Assembly: GCF_900215515.1 (NCBI RefSeq) | Contig: NZ_OBEI01000006.1 | Span: 1 to 64,000, forward strand | DNA from: Persephonella hydrogeniphila | GTDB taxonomy: Bacteria > Aquificota > Aquificia > Aquificales > Hydrogenothermaceae | Reading direction: 5' to 3' | Length of the DNA stretch: 64,000 bases | Shown here: positions 33,303 to 41,860 of the stretch, one piece after another | How positions within the stretch are numbered: position 1 is the first letter of the stretch | How the letters are laid out: each line of letters starts with the position of its first letter | Made by a program: the position numbers and the translations under genes | Notes under the pieces: model-generated | Told to the model about the DNA's origin: nothing | Database searches by the model: none | The model's input: only the letters and a program-made list of their open reading frames with translations

Positions 33303-34601
33303 TTAGAAATTCCAGTCAAGAGATACACCTATAGAGTCCTGTGCATTTTTAGCTCCTGCTAAGAGTGCCCCACCATTTGCTGTAGATTCTACCTTTTTCT
33401 CAAACGCATGGACATAAGATGCATTAAGTGTGAAATGCTCTGTAAACTGGTATCCAAAACCGAAAGTTATGTGATGTTCTGCAATAGCAGGAAAACCTAT
33501 AAGATTAAACCACTCTATTTCATAATCACTAAATCTTGCACTAAAATCAGGTACAGTATTTGTACGATTTACAGCATCTAAATTATTTTTCTCTCTAATA
33601 GGAGACTTACCATAATTATATCCAGCTCTGAGAGCGAGTCTTGGGGTTACTTTATATTCGCCACCTACTGCAAACACCCATTGATCTTTCCATTTGAATT
33701 GTTTATATCCATCCGCATCTGACCAGTTTATCCATCTAATATCAAACCCTACCTTTAGTTCCGGTATAGGTCTAATACCTACTCCTACAGAGGCTTCTTG
33801 AGGTTGCTCGAGTTTTAAGTCTTCTAATTCCTGAGTCATAGGATTAGAAATGAACACATTTTTATATTTCATCTTTATACTACTCTGATAATAAGCACCA
33901 AGGCAGATATTATCTGTAGGCTTGAAGTTTATACCTAAAGATGCTCCTAATCCGTAAGATTGCGATTGACCACCAGCTGCATTCCATGTAGTTCCTGGAA
34001 CACCATCACCATCTGCATCATATGCCATAACAGCACCTAAATCTAAAGAACCCCAAGCAAGATGGAGAGCACCACCAATAGCAAGCCTATCATTTACTTT
34101 GTAACCTACAGCTGGAACAATTCTCATAAACTGGAATGTTGTATGCATTTTGTTAAGTCCATTTTTGTCTCTATAATCAACACCCATACCAGATACACCA
34201 TAAGCACCTATACCGATAACCAGATTATCGTTAATCTGGTTTGTAATTGCTATTTCCGGAATTAGGAAGGTATCAGCATCTGAAGTTTGATAGCCTGAGT
34301 CTACAGGAACAGCACCTGTAGTGTTGTCTGAATCATTTGTATCCCAGTAGCCTTTAGATCTTCCCTTTACATGAGGCATAAATAAAATCCCACCGAAACT
34401 CACATTGAATCCTTTTTGTCTTCCAAGCCATCCAGGGTTTCTAAAAATTGAGTCTGTTGGCTCCAGACATATACCAGTTCCAAGTCCACCCATTGCTCTG
34501 GACGCTGGAGAAACACCTATCAGGTTATCTCCATTTGTAGCAAAAGCTCCAGTTGCTAAAACAGCTGAAGCCAATACCACCGAACCTGCCACCTTTCTCA
34601 T
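33303..34601 (-). CDS. FadL/TodX-family outer-membrane transporter
   Basis: 432 residues with a signal peptide (cleaved after about 21) and the FadL N-terminal hatch sequence TNGDNLIGVSPASRAMGG. The rest is a 14-strand barrel pattern with a C-terminal Trp-Asn-Phe. FadL proteins move long-chain fatty acids or other hydrophobic molecules across the outer membrane by lateral diffusion; homologues carry aromatics. The substrate is unknown here. AGGAGG precedes the ATG. It shares a transcript with the SCP2-like gene. Confidence 0.9.
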   Translation of the reverse strand: MRKVAGSVVLASAVLATGAFATNGDNLIGVSPASRAMGGLGTGICLEPTDSIFRNPGWLGRQKGFNVSFGGILFMPHVKGRSKGYWDTNDSDNTTGAVPVDSGYQTSDADTFLIPEIAITNQINDNLVIGIGAYGVSGMGVDYRDKNGLNKMHTTFQFMRIVPAVGYKVNDRLAIGGALHLAWGSLDLGAVMAYDADGDGVPGTTWNAAGGQSQSYGLGASLGINFKPTDNICLGAYYQSSIKMKYKNVFISNPMTQELEDLKLEQPQEASVGVGIRPIPELKVGFDIRWINWSDADGYKQFKWKDQWVFAVGGEYKVTPRLALRAGYNYGKSPIREKNNLDAVNRTNTVPDFSARFSDYEIEWFNLIGFPAIAEHHITFGFGYQFTEHFTLNASYVHAFEKKVESTANGGALLAGAKNAQDSIGVSLDWNF

Positions 34602-34656
34602 ACCGCTAACCTCCTAATATTTAATAAGTGCTAATATATTTTTTATCTTTTCAATA

Positions 34657-34685
34657 AATAAACATACTGATTATTAAGTTGTCAA
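34657..34685 (-). promoter_or_regulatory. Candidate promoter of the FadL-type gene
   Basis: Minus-strand TTGACA (34685-34680), 17-base spacer, TTTATT (34662-34657). This separates the porin from the sulfur-redox operon that ends at 34695. Confidence 0.4.
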
Positions 34686-34694
34686 ACACTAACC

Positions 34695-35780
34695 TTATTC
34701 TCCTATTTTCAATAGATCCCTTATCTCATCTTCAAGTTCTCTACACCTGGGGCATAGAGTTGTATCTCCTTTGTAAGAAAAAGGAACAAGACATTCTTCA
34801 CAGGGGATTATTACATGTTCTGCTAATACTTCTGTTTCATTAAGAAATGTATTTACATTAAGAGTATCTTTTAGATGAAGACAGTCCTCAGGACATACAT
34901 CATGACATACTTTACATTTGATACACAGTTTTGGTTCAAAAAGTATTTTTAATCTTTCTGCTCCAGCCTTTAGAGCACCTGTTGGACAGACGTTGTAGCA
35001 TACAGAGCAGTTTGTACATTTTGTGTTATCTATCCATTTATCAGATGTAAAGGAAATTTTATCTACTTCAAGTTTTACATCTGAGTAATCTGTATTTTGA
35101 TTTTTTAATGCCTCTATCAGTATTTTCCTTTTTGGAATCCCTACTTTTTCCTCAACGATATTCTTTGGCTGTTCTTTTACCTCTTCAAAAGAAGAAACTC
35201 TGGGCATTAAAGCCCAGAAAGTTATTCCTGCTGCCGCCTTCCCGAAGTTTTTTAAGAAAGCTCTTCTTTCTTTTTCTTTTTTTTCTTCTCTTTCTAAGGA
35301 TAGTTCTCTTATGACGGCTCTGTTTTCTACCCCTAATTTTTCAAGTATATAATTTGCTTCCTCTACTTTTTTATTAATTTCCTCTAATAAATCTCCAACA
35401 AAACATTTACTACAGTGTCCGGTATCAAATATAAGGTCTTCTTTCTTCTCTAAAATAATAGCCACTATATACTCAACATTTAGAACTGTAAGACACGGAA
35501 GATTTATCTTACAGCTCAGCACATTTTCTTTTTGAGAAAGAAAATCTCTGTAAAATCTTTCCAGTTCAAATCCATCCAAGGAAAAGGCTTCAGAAGGACA
35601 TGCTCCGACACATGCTCCGCATGAAACACATTTTTCAGCATTAAGTATTATTTTATAATCATCCTGTGATAATACATCCTCAATTGGACATATATTTATA
35701 CACTCCCTACAACTTGAATCTTTGTAGTATACATGAACACAATCATTTATATTAAATCTAACTCTACTTCTATTATTCAT
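34695..35780 (-). CDS. Multi-cluster 4Fe-4S ferredoxin-like protein
   Basis: 361 residues with four ferredoxin-type cluster motifs: SCRECINICP and CVSCGACVGACP at the N terminus, CTNCSVCYNVCP and CIKCKVCHDVCP in the second half. A C-terminal CEEC plus CPRC pair resembles a zinc ribbon. Between the halves, RRAFLKNFGKAAAG with a hydrophobic run mimics a twin-arginine signal but lies near residue 190, so it may be an internal anchor or fold relic. It is the last gene of the operon. It could pass electrons to, or help assemble, the upstream molybdoenzymes, as NapF-type proteins do. Confidence 0.82.
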   Translation of the reverse strand: MNNRSRVRFNINDCVHVYYKDSSCRECINICPIEDVLSQDDYKIILNAEKCVSCGACVGACPSEAFSLDGFELERFYRDFLSQKENVLSCKINLPCLTVLNVEYIVAIILEKKEDLIFDTGHCSKCFVGDLLEEINKKVEEANYILEKLGVENRAVIRELSLEREEKKEKERRAFLKNFGKAAAGITFWALMPRVSSFEEVKEQPKNIVEEKVGIPKRKILIEALKNQNTDYSDVKLEVDKISFTSDKWIDNTKCTNCSVCYNVCPTGALKAGAERLKILFEPKLCIKCKVCHDVCPEDCLHLKDTLNVNTFLNETEVLAEHVIIPCEECLVPFSYKGDTTLCPRCRELEDEIRDLLKIGE

Positions 35781-35802
35781 CCACTCTTCCCTTTCCTTAG
35801 GG

Positions 35803-36441
35803 TTAAACTGTTGCTCCTTCCTCGAGTGTTTCTATTAAGTATTCGTAATCAGAAAGTATAAACTCAAGGGCAAGCTCACAAACATCCTGATAAAAAGGTG
35901 TTTCTGCCATATCTTTTGCTGCCATAAGATAAATGGGACCCCAATTTGCAAGATGTTCTTCAAGAAACTTTTTTTGTATCTGTCTGAGATTTCTTACTTT
36001 TTCTTCATTGTCTTTTTCCATAGCTTCTAATTCTTCCTGTGCCAGCGTCATCATAAATTCCATTTCTATCGCTATATGATCTGGGGAAAGTGCTCTTGTT
36101 TTATTCAGATCGATCATATAACCGTGTTCTCTGTAGAATACCAGTGTAGGATTAGTAACAGTTGGGTCTATATGCCCTTCGTCGTTCATAAAAACAGATT
36201 CATAAGGGTAAACATTTAGAAGGAAAACCGTTGTAAAATCAACATTAAGCTCTTCTTCTATCAGCTTTTTAGGTTCTTTTTCAAAGAAAGTTTTCCATTC
36301 TTTTGTTCTGGGGAGCAGTTCAAGGAGATCCGGATTGGATCTTATCTTTTTGAGTGTATCCTCGTCAATCTCTTCAATTAAAAATCTTGATAGGAGACCG
36401 TACATATTAATTCTTGCTTGTGTTTCCTGTTTTCTGTCCAT
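35803..36441 (-). CDS. TorD/DmsD-family molybdoenzyme chaperone
   Basis: 212 residues, all-helical, with the family's YPYESVFMNDEGHIDPT segment and the later LSPDHIAIEMEFM motif. These cytoplasmic chaperones bind twin-arginine signal peptides of molybdoenzymes and hold them until cofactor insertion. It directly follows the PsrA-like gene. It is the only such chaperone in the operon and may serve both catalytic subunits, each of which has a twin-arginine leader. GAGGT lies upstream of the ATG. Confidence 0.88.
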   Translation of the reverse strand: MDRKQETQARINMYGLLSRFLIEEIDEDTLKKIRSNPDLLELLPRTKEWKTFFEKEPKKLIEEELNVDFTTVFLLNVYPYESVFMNDEGHIDPTVTNPTLVFYREHGYMIDLNKTRALSPDHIAIEMEFMMTLAQEELEAMEKDNEEKVRNLRQIQKKFLEEHLANWGPIYLMAAKDMAETPFYQDVCELALEFILSDYEYLIETLEEGATV

Positions 36442-36459
36442 TCCTTTACCTCAAAATAA

Positions 36460-36479
36460 AGGGGGCGAAAAAACCCCCT
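36460..36479 (-). terminator. Hairpin with T-tract between PsrA-like and TorD genes
   Basis: On the minus strand AGGGGG-TTTTTTCG-CCCCCT is followed by TTATTTT. It could act as a partial terminator, lowering expression of the chaperone and ferredoxin relative to the enzyme. Confidence 0.6.
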
Positions 36480-36484
36480 ATTTA

Positions 36485-39400
36485 TTATTCTTCATGAGAG
36501 GAACCCGGCATTCTATATGCTTTATCTGTATGTGGATACCAGGGTCTTTTCATCCATTTTGGTCTTCTGAGCCCGTTTGGTCCAGGTGCAGGTCTTGTAA
36601 GTTTATCTCTCCATGCTTGATAAACTTTAAATGTTGCTTCAGTATTAACAACTACATCTCCTATTCTGTCTTCTGGTCCCGCTTTTTCTACAAGTACTTT
36701 TTTGTGCCAACAGTGCATTCCTGAAAGTGGGTCTGGATTTGCAGGAAATACTGCATTCTGCCATACACCTGTTGCACCATTCCACCATACCTCTTTTATA
36801 TCTTTGTTAAATTCAGGATAAGGCCATTTTAACCACTTTTCATTATGCTCTCTTTCTATTTCTCTTGCCAGTACACCTTGTTTCCATCTGACAGTCCATA
36901 TATGTTTCTCGGGATTATTAATCTCAGCAAGAGCGGAACCAAAAGTCATTATTCCAAGTTCCTGATCAAATCCGTCTACTTTGACAGCATTCTTAACTCT
37001 CCATCTACCAGAGTGGTGAGAACATGCGAGAACTCCCGGTCTTGTTGCCTGAGTAGGCATTGCCATTCCTACAAAATAACCAACCTCAATACCTGAAACT
37101 GTATCTACGACTCTTACCTTTATAGGATCTCCCTTTTTAATACCAAGTTTTTTGGCATCTCCTTCATATATCCATACAGGATTATGGTTTTGAGATATTT
37201 CCATCAACCATTTAGCATTAACAGATCTTGTGTGAATATTATAAGGAAGCCTGTATATAGGATTGAGTACAAATGCATTAGGCTCAGTCATATAATCGTG
37301 GTGAACATGTGTAACAACATGAACCAGTTTTTGTCTTTCTTCCCTATTTTTTGGATAATATGGGATCGCATACTCTGGCCATTTAAATTCTACAAATGTT
37401 TTTGAATAAAACTCAAGTAATCCTGTTGGTGTATGGAATCCTTTCAAGAATTTTCCACCTTTTTTGACAGCAATAGTATGTCTTTCTGAATGTAGTTTAT
37501 CCGCATTATGATGCTTAAGATAAACAGCTCCTGTATCCTCATCTATCTCACATTCAGATAAAGGTATCCATTTTCCTTTTACTTTTATAGCATTCTTAGA
37601 AGGATCATAAGGAATTTCCCTCTCATGTACATTGTAGACGTCTGTTTCTTCTGTCCATGCACCTCTGTCTCTCATATATTCATAAGGAGTAACCCCAAGC
37701 TTCTCGCACACTTTTTTTAGATTCGGGAGTGTTCCAAAAGCGGCATCATACCATTCTTCAATTGTTACTGGTTTTCCGGGATTTTTCTTAGATTCATAAA
37801 GCTGTCTTATTCCCAGATCTCCATCGGGATCAATTGCCCAAGCAAGATTTATCCAAAATTCATTCTCTTCCCATACTTCTCCAAGACCTACTTTTTTATG
37901 AGCCTCCAGTGTTGCTCTCCACGGAACCTTTGGTTTCCATCCCATTTTTTGAAGAGCGACTCTTAAGACAGGCTGTCTGAAGGCTGTCCATCTTTCGGGT
38001 TTTGTTTCTGCAGACTGGTTGTCGTGTCTTTCACCTGCAAGACCAACAGGAAGTATATAATCAACAAACCAGTTGGTTTCTGACCATGTAGGAGACAGAT
38101 TAACAGTTAAGCCCATCTTATTCTCATCTTTTAACACCTCGATCCATCTGAAACCATCAGGATTTATCCATACCGGGTTGTATATTTTAGATATCCATAC
38201 ATCAAGTTTTTCAGGTATTTTTAAACCTCTTTCAGCCCATTTCTTTCTCCATTCATCATCAGAAAGCAGGTGTGGTAAAAGGAACGAAAGTTCATACGTA
38301 GACAACGGCCATTCCGGAGGCCAGAGAAGTTCATTCCATGCATCTACAGGATCTGGTTTTTCTTTAAGAGTTGCTTTTCCTCCTTTTCCTCCTACACCCA
38401 AAACATGCCAATGGTGCCATCCGTTTGCACCTATACCTCCTATAGAACCTGTAACGATGAGCAGGAAGTATCCTGTTCTTCCGGCAGATAACCATCCACC
38501 TCTGTTCCCTGCTGCTTGAGCTCTCCAGAAGTATGTAGTAATTCTATCTCCTGCCCATACTATGTATTCATAAAGTTTCTCAAGTCTATCTACCGGAACT
38601 TTAGTTTCCTGTGATGCCCACTCAAATGTGTAATCTTTGTATAGATCTTTTAGAACCTCTATAAAATCATCAAATGTTTCTCCTTCAGGCAGTTTCGATA
38701 TTCTTCCTTCTTTCAGAAGATAATTCAGGTAGTCTTTGTCTTTTAGAAAGACTTTCCAGTTTACCCAGTTTTCCATAAACTTCCTGTTATATTTGTCTTC
38801 TTGTAATAGCCTACTTATCATCGATAAGTATATAGCAGCCTCGGTTCCCGGCCATACAGGAATCCATAAATCTGCCATACCAGCTGAATTAGAAAGTCTT
38901 GGATCCATTACAACCAATCTTGCACCTTTAGCTCTTGCATCTGCTATGTATCCAGCATGTTGCTGGAAGTAGTGACCTGCATCTGCAGCATGTGAAGAAG
39001 ATAGAAATATAAGTCTTGCATTTGCAAAATCAGGAGAAGGTCTGTCATCTCCACTCCAAGCTATACCACCTAATCTTCCACCTGCAGAACATATATTTGT
39101 ATGGGAGTTGTGGTAATCACCGCCCCAAGACCACACAACTCTTGCTGTAAATCCTCCGGATTCGTTTGGTCTTCCAACGTGGTACATTAGCATTTTCTGA
39201 GCAAGTTCATCTCCCTCTTTTTTAGCTTTTTTTATAGTTTCTCTCATTCTTTTACCGATAGTTTCGAGGGCTTCATCCCATGTAGTTCTGACCCATTTTC
39301 CTTCACCTCTTTTTGATCCGGGAGCTCTTTTTAGAGGGAAAGGAATTCTATCTGGATCGTAAGTTTGAGCAAGTGAAGCATATCCTTTAGCACAGTTTCT

Positions 39401-39775
39401 TCCCCTCGATCCTGAATGGAATGGATTTCCCATAAATTTCTTGATTACAAGATTGTCTTTATCAACCCAAGCTGTAAGTCCACATGCTGCTTCACAGTTA
39501 TTACATACAGTTGGAACAATCATATAATTAATGAGTTTTACACCATCCCTTAAAGCTCCACCGTATTTTTTCCAATAATCACCGTCAGGTTCTTTCCAGT
39601 CATTCCACTTTTCAAAAGGTGGGTAGTAATCAAGTCTTGATGGAGTAAATGTTATATCTGTATGATCCTCTGCGATTGCAGAGGGATTCATTTTTTCTAC
39701 TACGCCTTTAGCAATTGCTGCCCCACCTATTGCTGCAGCAACCCCTTTTAAAAAGCTTCTTCTTGTAGTCTTCAT
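36485..39775 (-). CDS. Molybdopterin oxidoreductase catalytic subunit, PsrA/PhsA/TtrA-like
   Basis: 1096 residues, long for the family. The twin-arginine leader TRRSFLKG is at residues 4-11. The 4Fe-4S site uses Cys91, Cys94, Cys98 and the later Cys-Ala-Lys-Gly. The probable Mo/W ligand is Cys229 in TNICSAGG, as in polysulfide, thiosulfate and arsenate-type enzymes. The C-terminal part holds the bis-MGD-binding domain. It is translocated with the 4Fe-4S subunit and anchored by the NrfD-like subunit. A sulfur compound is the likely substrate given rhodanese and YeeE neighbours, but sulfite, tetrathionate, polysulfide and arsenic oxyanions cannot be separated by eye. Confidence 0.88.
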   Translation of the reverse strand: MKTTRRSFLKGVAAAIGGAAIAKGVVEKMNPSAIAEDHTDITFTPSRLDYYPPFEKWNDWKEPDGDYWKKYGGALRDGVKLINYMIVPTVCNNCEAACGLTAWVDKDNLVIKKFMGNPFHSGSRGRNCAKGYASLAQTYDPDRIPFPLKRAPGSKRGEGKWVRTTWDEALETIGKRMRETIKKAKKEGDELAQKMLMYHVGRPNESGGFTARVVWSWGGDYHNSHTNICSAGGRLGGIAWSGDDRPSPDFANARLIFLSSSHAADAGHYFQQHAGYIADARAKGARLVVMDPRLSNSAGMADLWIPVWPGTEAAIYLSMISRLLQEDKYNRKFMENWVNWKVFLKDKDYLNYLLKEGRISKLPEGETFDDFIEVLKDLYKDYTFEWASQETKVPVDRLEKLYEYIVWAGDRITTYFWRAQAAGNRGGWLSAGRTGYFLLIVTGSIGGIGANGWHHWHVLGVGGKGGKATLKEKPDPVDAWNELLWPPEWPLSTYELSFLLPHLLSDDEWRKKWAERGLKIPEKLDVWISKIYNPVWINPDGFRWIEVLKDENKMGLTVNLSPTWSETNWFVDYILPVGLAGERHDNQSAETKPERWTAFRQPVLRVALQKMGWKPKVPWRATLEAHKKVGLGEVWEENEFWINLAWAIDPDGDLGIRQLYESKKNPGKPVTIEEWYDAAFGTLPNLKKVCEKLGVTPYEYMRDRGAWTEETDVYNVHEREIPYDPSKNAIKVKGKWIPLSECEIDEDTGAVYLKHHNADKLHSERHTIAVKKGGKFLKGFHTPTGLLEFYSKTFVEFKWPEYAIPYYPKNREERQKLVHVVTHVHHDYMTEPNAFVLNPIYRLPYNIHTRSVNAKWLMEISQNHNPVWIYEGDAKKLGIKKGDPIKVRVVDTVSGIEVGYFVGMAMPTQATRPGVLACSHHSGRWRVKNAVKVDGFDQELGIMTFGSALAEINNPEKHIWTVRWKQGVLAREIEREHNEKWLKWPYPEFNKDIKEVWWNGATGVWQNAVFPANPDPLSGMHCWHKKVLVEKAGPEDRIGDVVVNTEATFKVYQAWRDKLTRPAPGPNGLRRPKWMKRPWYPHTDKAYRMPGSSHEE

Positions 39776-39792
39776 CTATGCTACCCTCCTGA

Positions 39793-40677
39793 TTAACTTA
39801 ATGGTAAGCTCTGTGGAGCTATCAACCATGCATGTTTTATTAGCCATAAGCCTATTAACGCAAAGACAGATGCAAGCCATGCATATCTGTATTTTCTGTA
39901 TTCATTTGCAATACCAACCAGAACCATTGGAATTATGAATGTAAATATCATTCCAAGCCAGAAAAATGGAGCAACTTCTCCAAAAGCGAGGATTTTTATC
40001 ACCTCATAAGAAAACTCACTGTGCATTTTTGCAAAGAAAAGCTCTCCTATAAACATTGCTGCTGCAAGACCTGCACTACCAAAGAGAATATACCCAAGTT
40101 CTCTCCTAATCTCCTCTTTTAGTACATGTCCATAAATAGCATCTACTATAAGATACGCTGCAGAGCCAGCTATCATAGCACTTAGAAGCATTGATATCAT
40201 CTCTGCAGGGAATACCCATACCTCCCTTGCTGTTGCTTCTCCCATAATTCCGGCTGTATATATAGTTGCAAAGAAAGCAAGGATAAATCCCGGAATCATC
40301 ACTTTATCAAATAGTTTTTTGTTTCCTGTTGCCCACGACCAGAACGATATTAAAAGCACAATAACAAAGGCTGAAACAACCCACGCTCCCAGCGTTACTG
40401 CAGATGTGAAGTGAGGGTGGAAGAATATCTTCCAGAATCTGAACATATGGTGAAGATCTAAAACTGTAACAAGAAGTGTTATACCAATGAATATTATTCC
40501 TAAAAATGGAAGCCATTTTCTAAAAAAGTTATCCTGCTCTGGGTATCTCTTTATAAAATAAAGCCCCAGAAGGAAAGTTCCTGTAGCTATACTTTTTGCC
40601 CACATATTTGTTGATACAAGCCATCCCCAAACAACTTTAGGGAGAGCTACGTCAAAGGTAACTTCTGCCCCTATCAT
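39793..40677 (-). CDS. NrfD/PsrC-like membrane quinone subunit
   Basis: 294 residues with eight or nine helices. The DLHHMFRFWKIFF and HPHFTSAVTLGAW segments match the NrfD/PsrC family, in which an Asp/His near the periplasmic face shapes the quinone site. There is no heme. It anchors the PsrA/PsrB-like subunits and exchanges electrons with the quinone pool. It starts one base after the ferredoxin subunit ends. The order B-C-A is less common than A-B-C. Confidence 0.92.
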   Translation of the reverse strand: MIGAEVTFDVALPKVVWGWLVSTNMWAKSIATGTFLLGLYFIKRYPEQDNFFRKWLPFLGIIFIGITLLVTVLDLHHMFRFWKIFFHPHFTSAVTLGAWVVSAFVIVLLISFWSWATGNKKLFDKVMIPGFILAFFATIYTAGIMGEATAREVWVFPAEMISMLLSAMIAGSAAYLIVDAIYGHVLKEEIRRELGYILFGSAGLAAAMFIGELFFAKMHSEFSYEVIKILAFGEVAPFFWLGMIFTFIIPMVLVGIANEYRKYRYAWLASVFALIGLWLIKHAWLIAPQSLPLS

Positions 40678-40678
40678 C

Positions 40679-41314
40679 TTAATGCCCTCCTATATGGTCT
40701 AAAAACTTAACTTCTGTAAACAGGGTAAATCCTTCAGGTCTTTCTGAAGCAAGTGGATCAAGAGCAACTGTAGAGCCTCTTACATAGAAATGTTTTGGAT
40801 GTGTGTTCAGTTCAGGTTTTCTCACCATTACGTCTCTGTGCTCTTTAAGATATTTGGATATTTCTGATTCCGGATCATCAAGATCTCCAAATATGTTTGC
40901 ATGGGTAGGACATGCAACGACACATGCTGGCATCATTCCAACTTCAATTCTGTGAGCGCAGTAAGTACACTTGTCTGCAGAGTTAGTGATCGGATCAAGA
41001 TAAATAGCGTTGTACGGACATGCCATCATACAGGAAGCACAGCCTATACATCTGTCGTGGTCTACATTTACTATACCATTCGGCAGATAATGAAGTGCCG
41101 AAACAGGGCAGATTCTCTCACAGGGCGCATTCTCACAATGGTTACATCTTAACGGTACAAAATGTCTTTTTACATCGGGGAATTCACCCTGATCGATATA
41201 CTTTACCCTGAGCCTCCAACTGTGAAGAGGAACATTATTTTCTGCTTTGCAGGCGACAGCGCAGGCCATACATCCCATACATCTGCTCAGGTCTACCAGA
41301 AATCCTAATTTCAT
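40679..41314 (-). CDS. Four-cluster 4Fe-4S electron-transfer subunit, PsrB-like
   Basis: 211 residues with four ferredoxin motifs: CMGCMACAVACK, CNHCENAPCERICP, CIGCASCMMACP and CTYCAHRIEVGMMPACVVACP. This is the standard layout of the B subunit in PsrABC/TtrABC-type complexes. It has no signal of its own and should cross the membrane with the twin-arginine-bearing catalytic partner. GGAGG precedes the ATG. The hairpin 28 bases upstream separates it from the secreted Gly-Cys-Leu protein gene. Confidence 0.93.
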   Translation of the reverse strand: MKLGFLVDLSRCMGCMACAVACKAENNVPLHSWRLRVKYIDQGEFPDVKRHFVPLRCNHCENAPCERICPVSALHYLPNGIVNVDHDRCIGCASCMMACPYNAIYLDPITNSADKCTYCAHRIEVGMMPACVVACPTHANIFGDLDDPESEISKYLKEHRDVMVRKPELNTHPKHFYVRGSTVALDPLASERPEGFTLFTEVKFLDHIGGH

Positions 41315-41341
41315 GGGATACCCTCCTAAAAATATTTACCG

Positions 41342-41359
41342 GAGGGGCTTCTGCCCCTC
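41342..41359 (-). terminator. Intercistronic hairpin within the sulfur operon
   Basis: GAGGGGC-TTCT-GCCCCTC lies between the secreted Gly-Cys-Leu protein gene and the PsrB-like gene. No clean T-tract follows directly, so differential stability or partial termination is suggested. Confidence 0.55.
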
Positions 41360-41369
41360 TTTATTTTTC

Positions 41370-41846
41370 TTATAGACAACCTTTAAAGAATCCTGGTTTT
41401 GGTTTTGGAGTGATTTCAAACTCTTCTAATTTAACTACAGAAATTCCGTCTTTTTCTCCTACAATAACGCCTGAACCATCTATTGATCCACCGAAACCTT
41501 CTAACAGGTCTGACCAGTAGACACTGTCCTTAGTAGGTTTTATGTAGTAGTACTCGCCTTCTGTAACATCAAATACAACAATCTTTGGTGGATTGTCATA
41601 AATATCCTGTATTCCTTCAAATGCTTTATGGGGAGGACATGAAGCAAGAACTTCAAACTCTCCACTCTCTTCAGCTTCTTTTGCACAGGAAATTGCCGTA
41701 ATAACAGCACTTGTAAATTCAACTTCATTATCTTCCTCTTCGTCTGCCACTTCTTCTTCTGCATAAGCCGGCTGGATTACGTTATTTACTGTCACCCCGA
41801 GTATAAAAGAAAGACTTAAAATAGATGCAAATATATGCTTAAGCAT
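41370..41846 (-). CDS. Secreted protein of unknown family ending Phe-Lys-Gly-Cys-Leu
   Basis: 158 residues: a signal peptide of about 29 (ending PAYA), a very acidic stretch, then an alpha/beta domain with Cys in ITAISCAKEA and VLASCPPHK, and a Pro/Lys-rich linker ending in Gly-Cys-Leu. The Cys one residue from the C terminus on a flexible linker parallels the rhodanese-like protein of the same operon. I recognise no family. It occupies the place where related type II enzymes have their chaperone gene, but it is exported and is not a TorD protein. An upstream in-frame GTG (41855) overlaps the ribosome site, so ATG 41846 is used. Confidence 0.75.
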   Translation of the reverse strand: MLKHIFASILSLSFILGVTVNNVIQPAYAEEEVADEEEDNEVEFTSAVITAISCAKEAEESGEFEVLASCPPHKAFEGIQDIYDNPPKIVVFDVTEGEYYYIKPTKDSVYWSDLLEGFGGSIDGSGVIVGEKDGISVVKLEEFEITPKPKPGFFKGCL

Positions 41847-41860
41847 AGTTATCACCCCCG

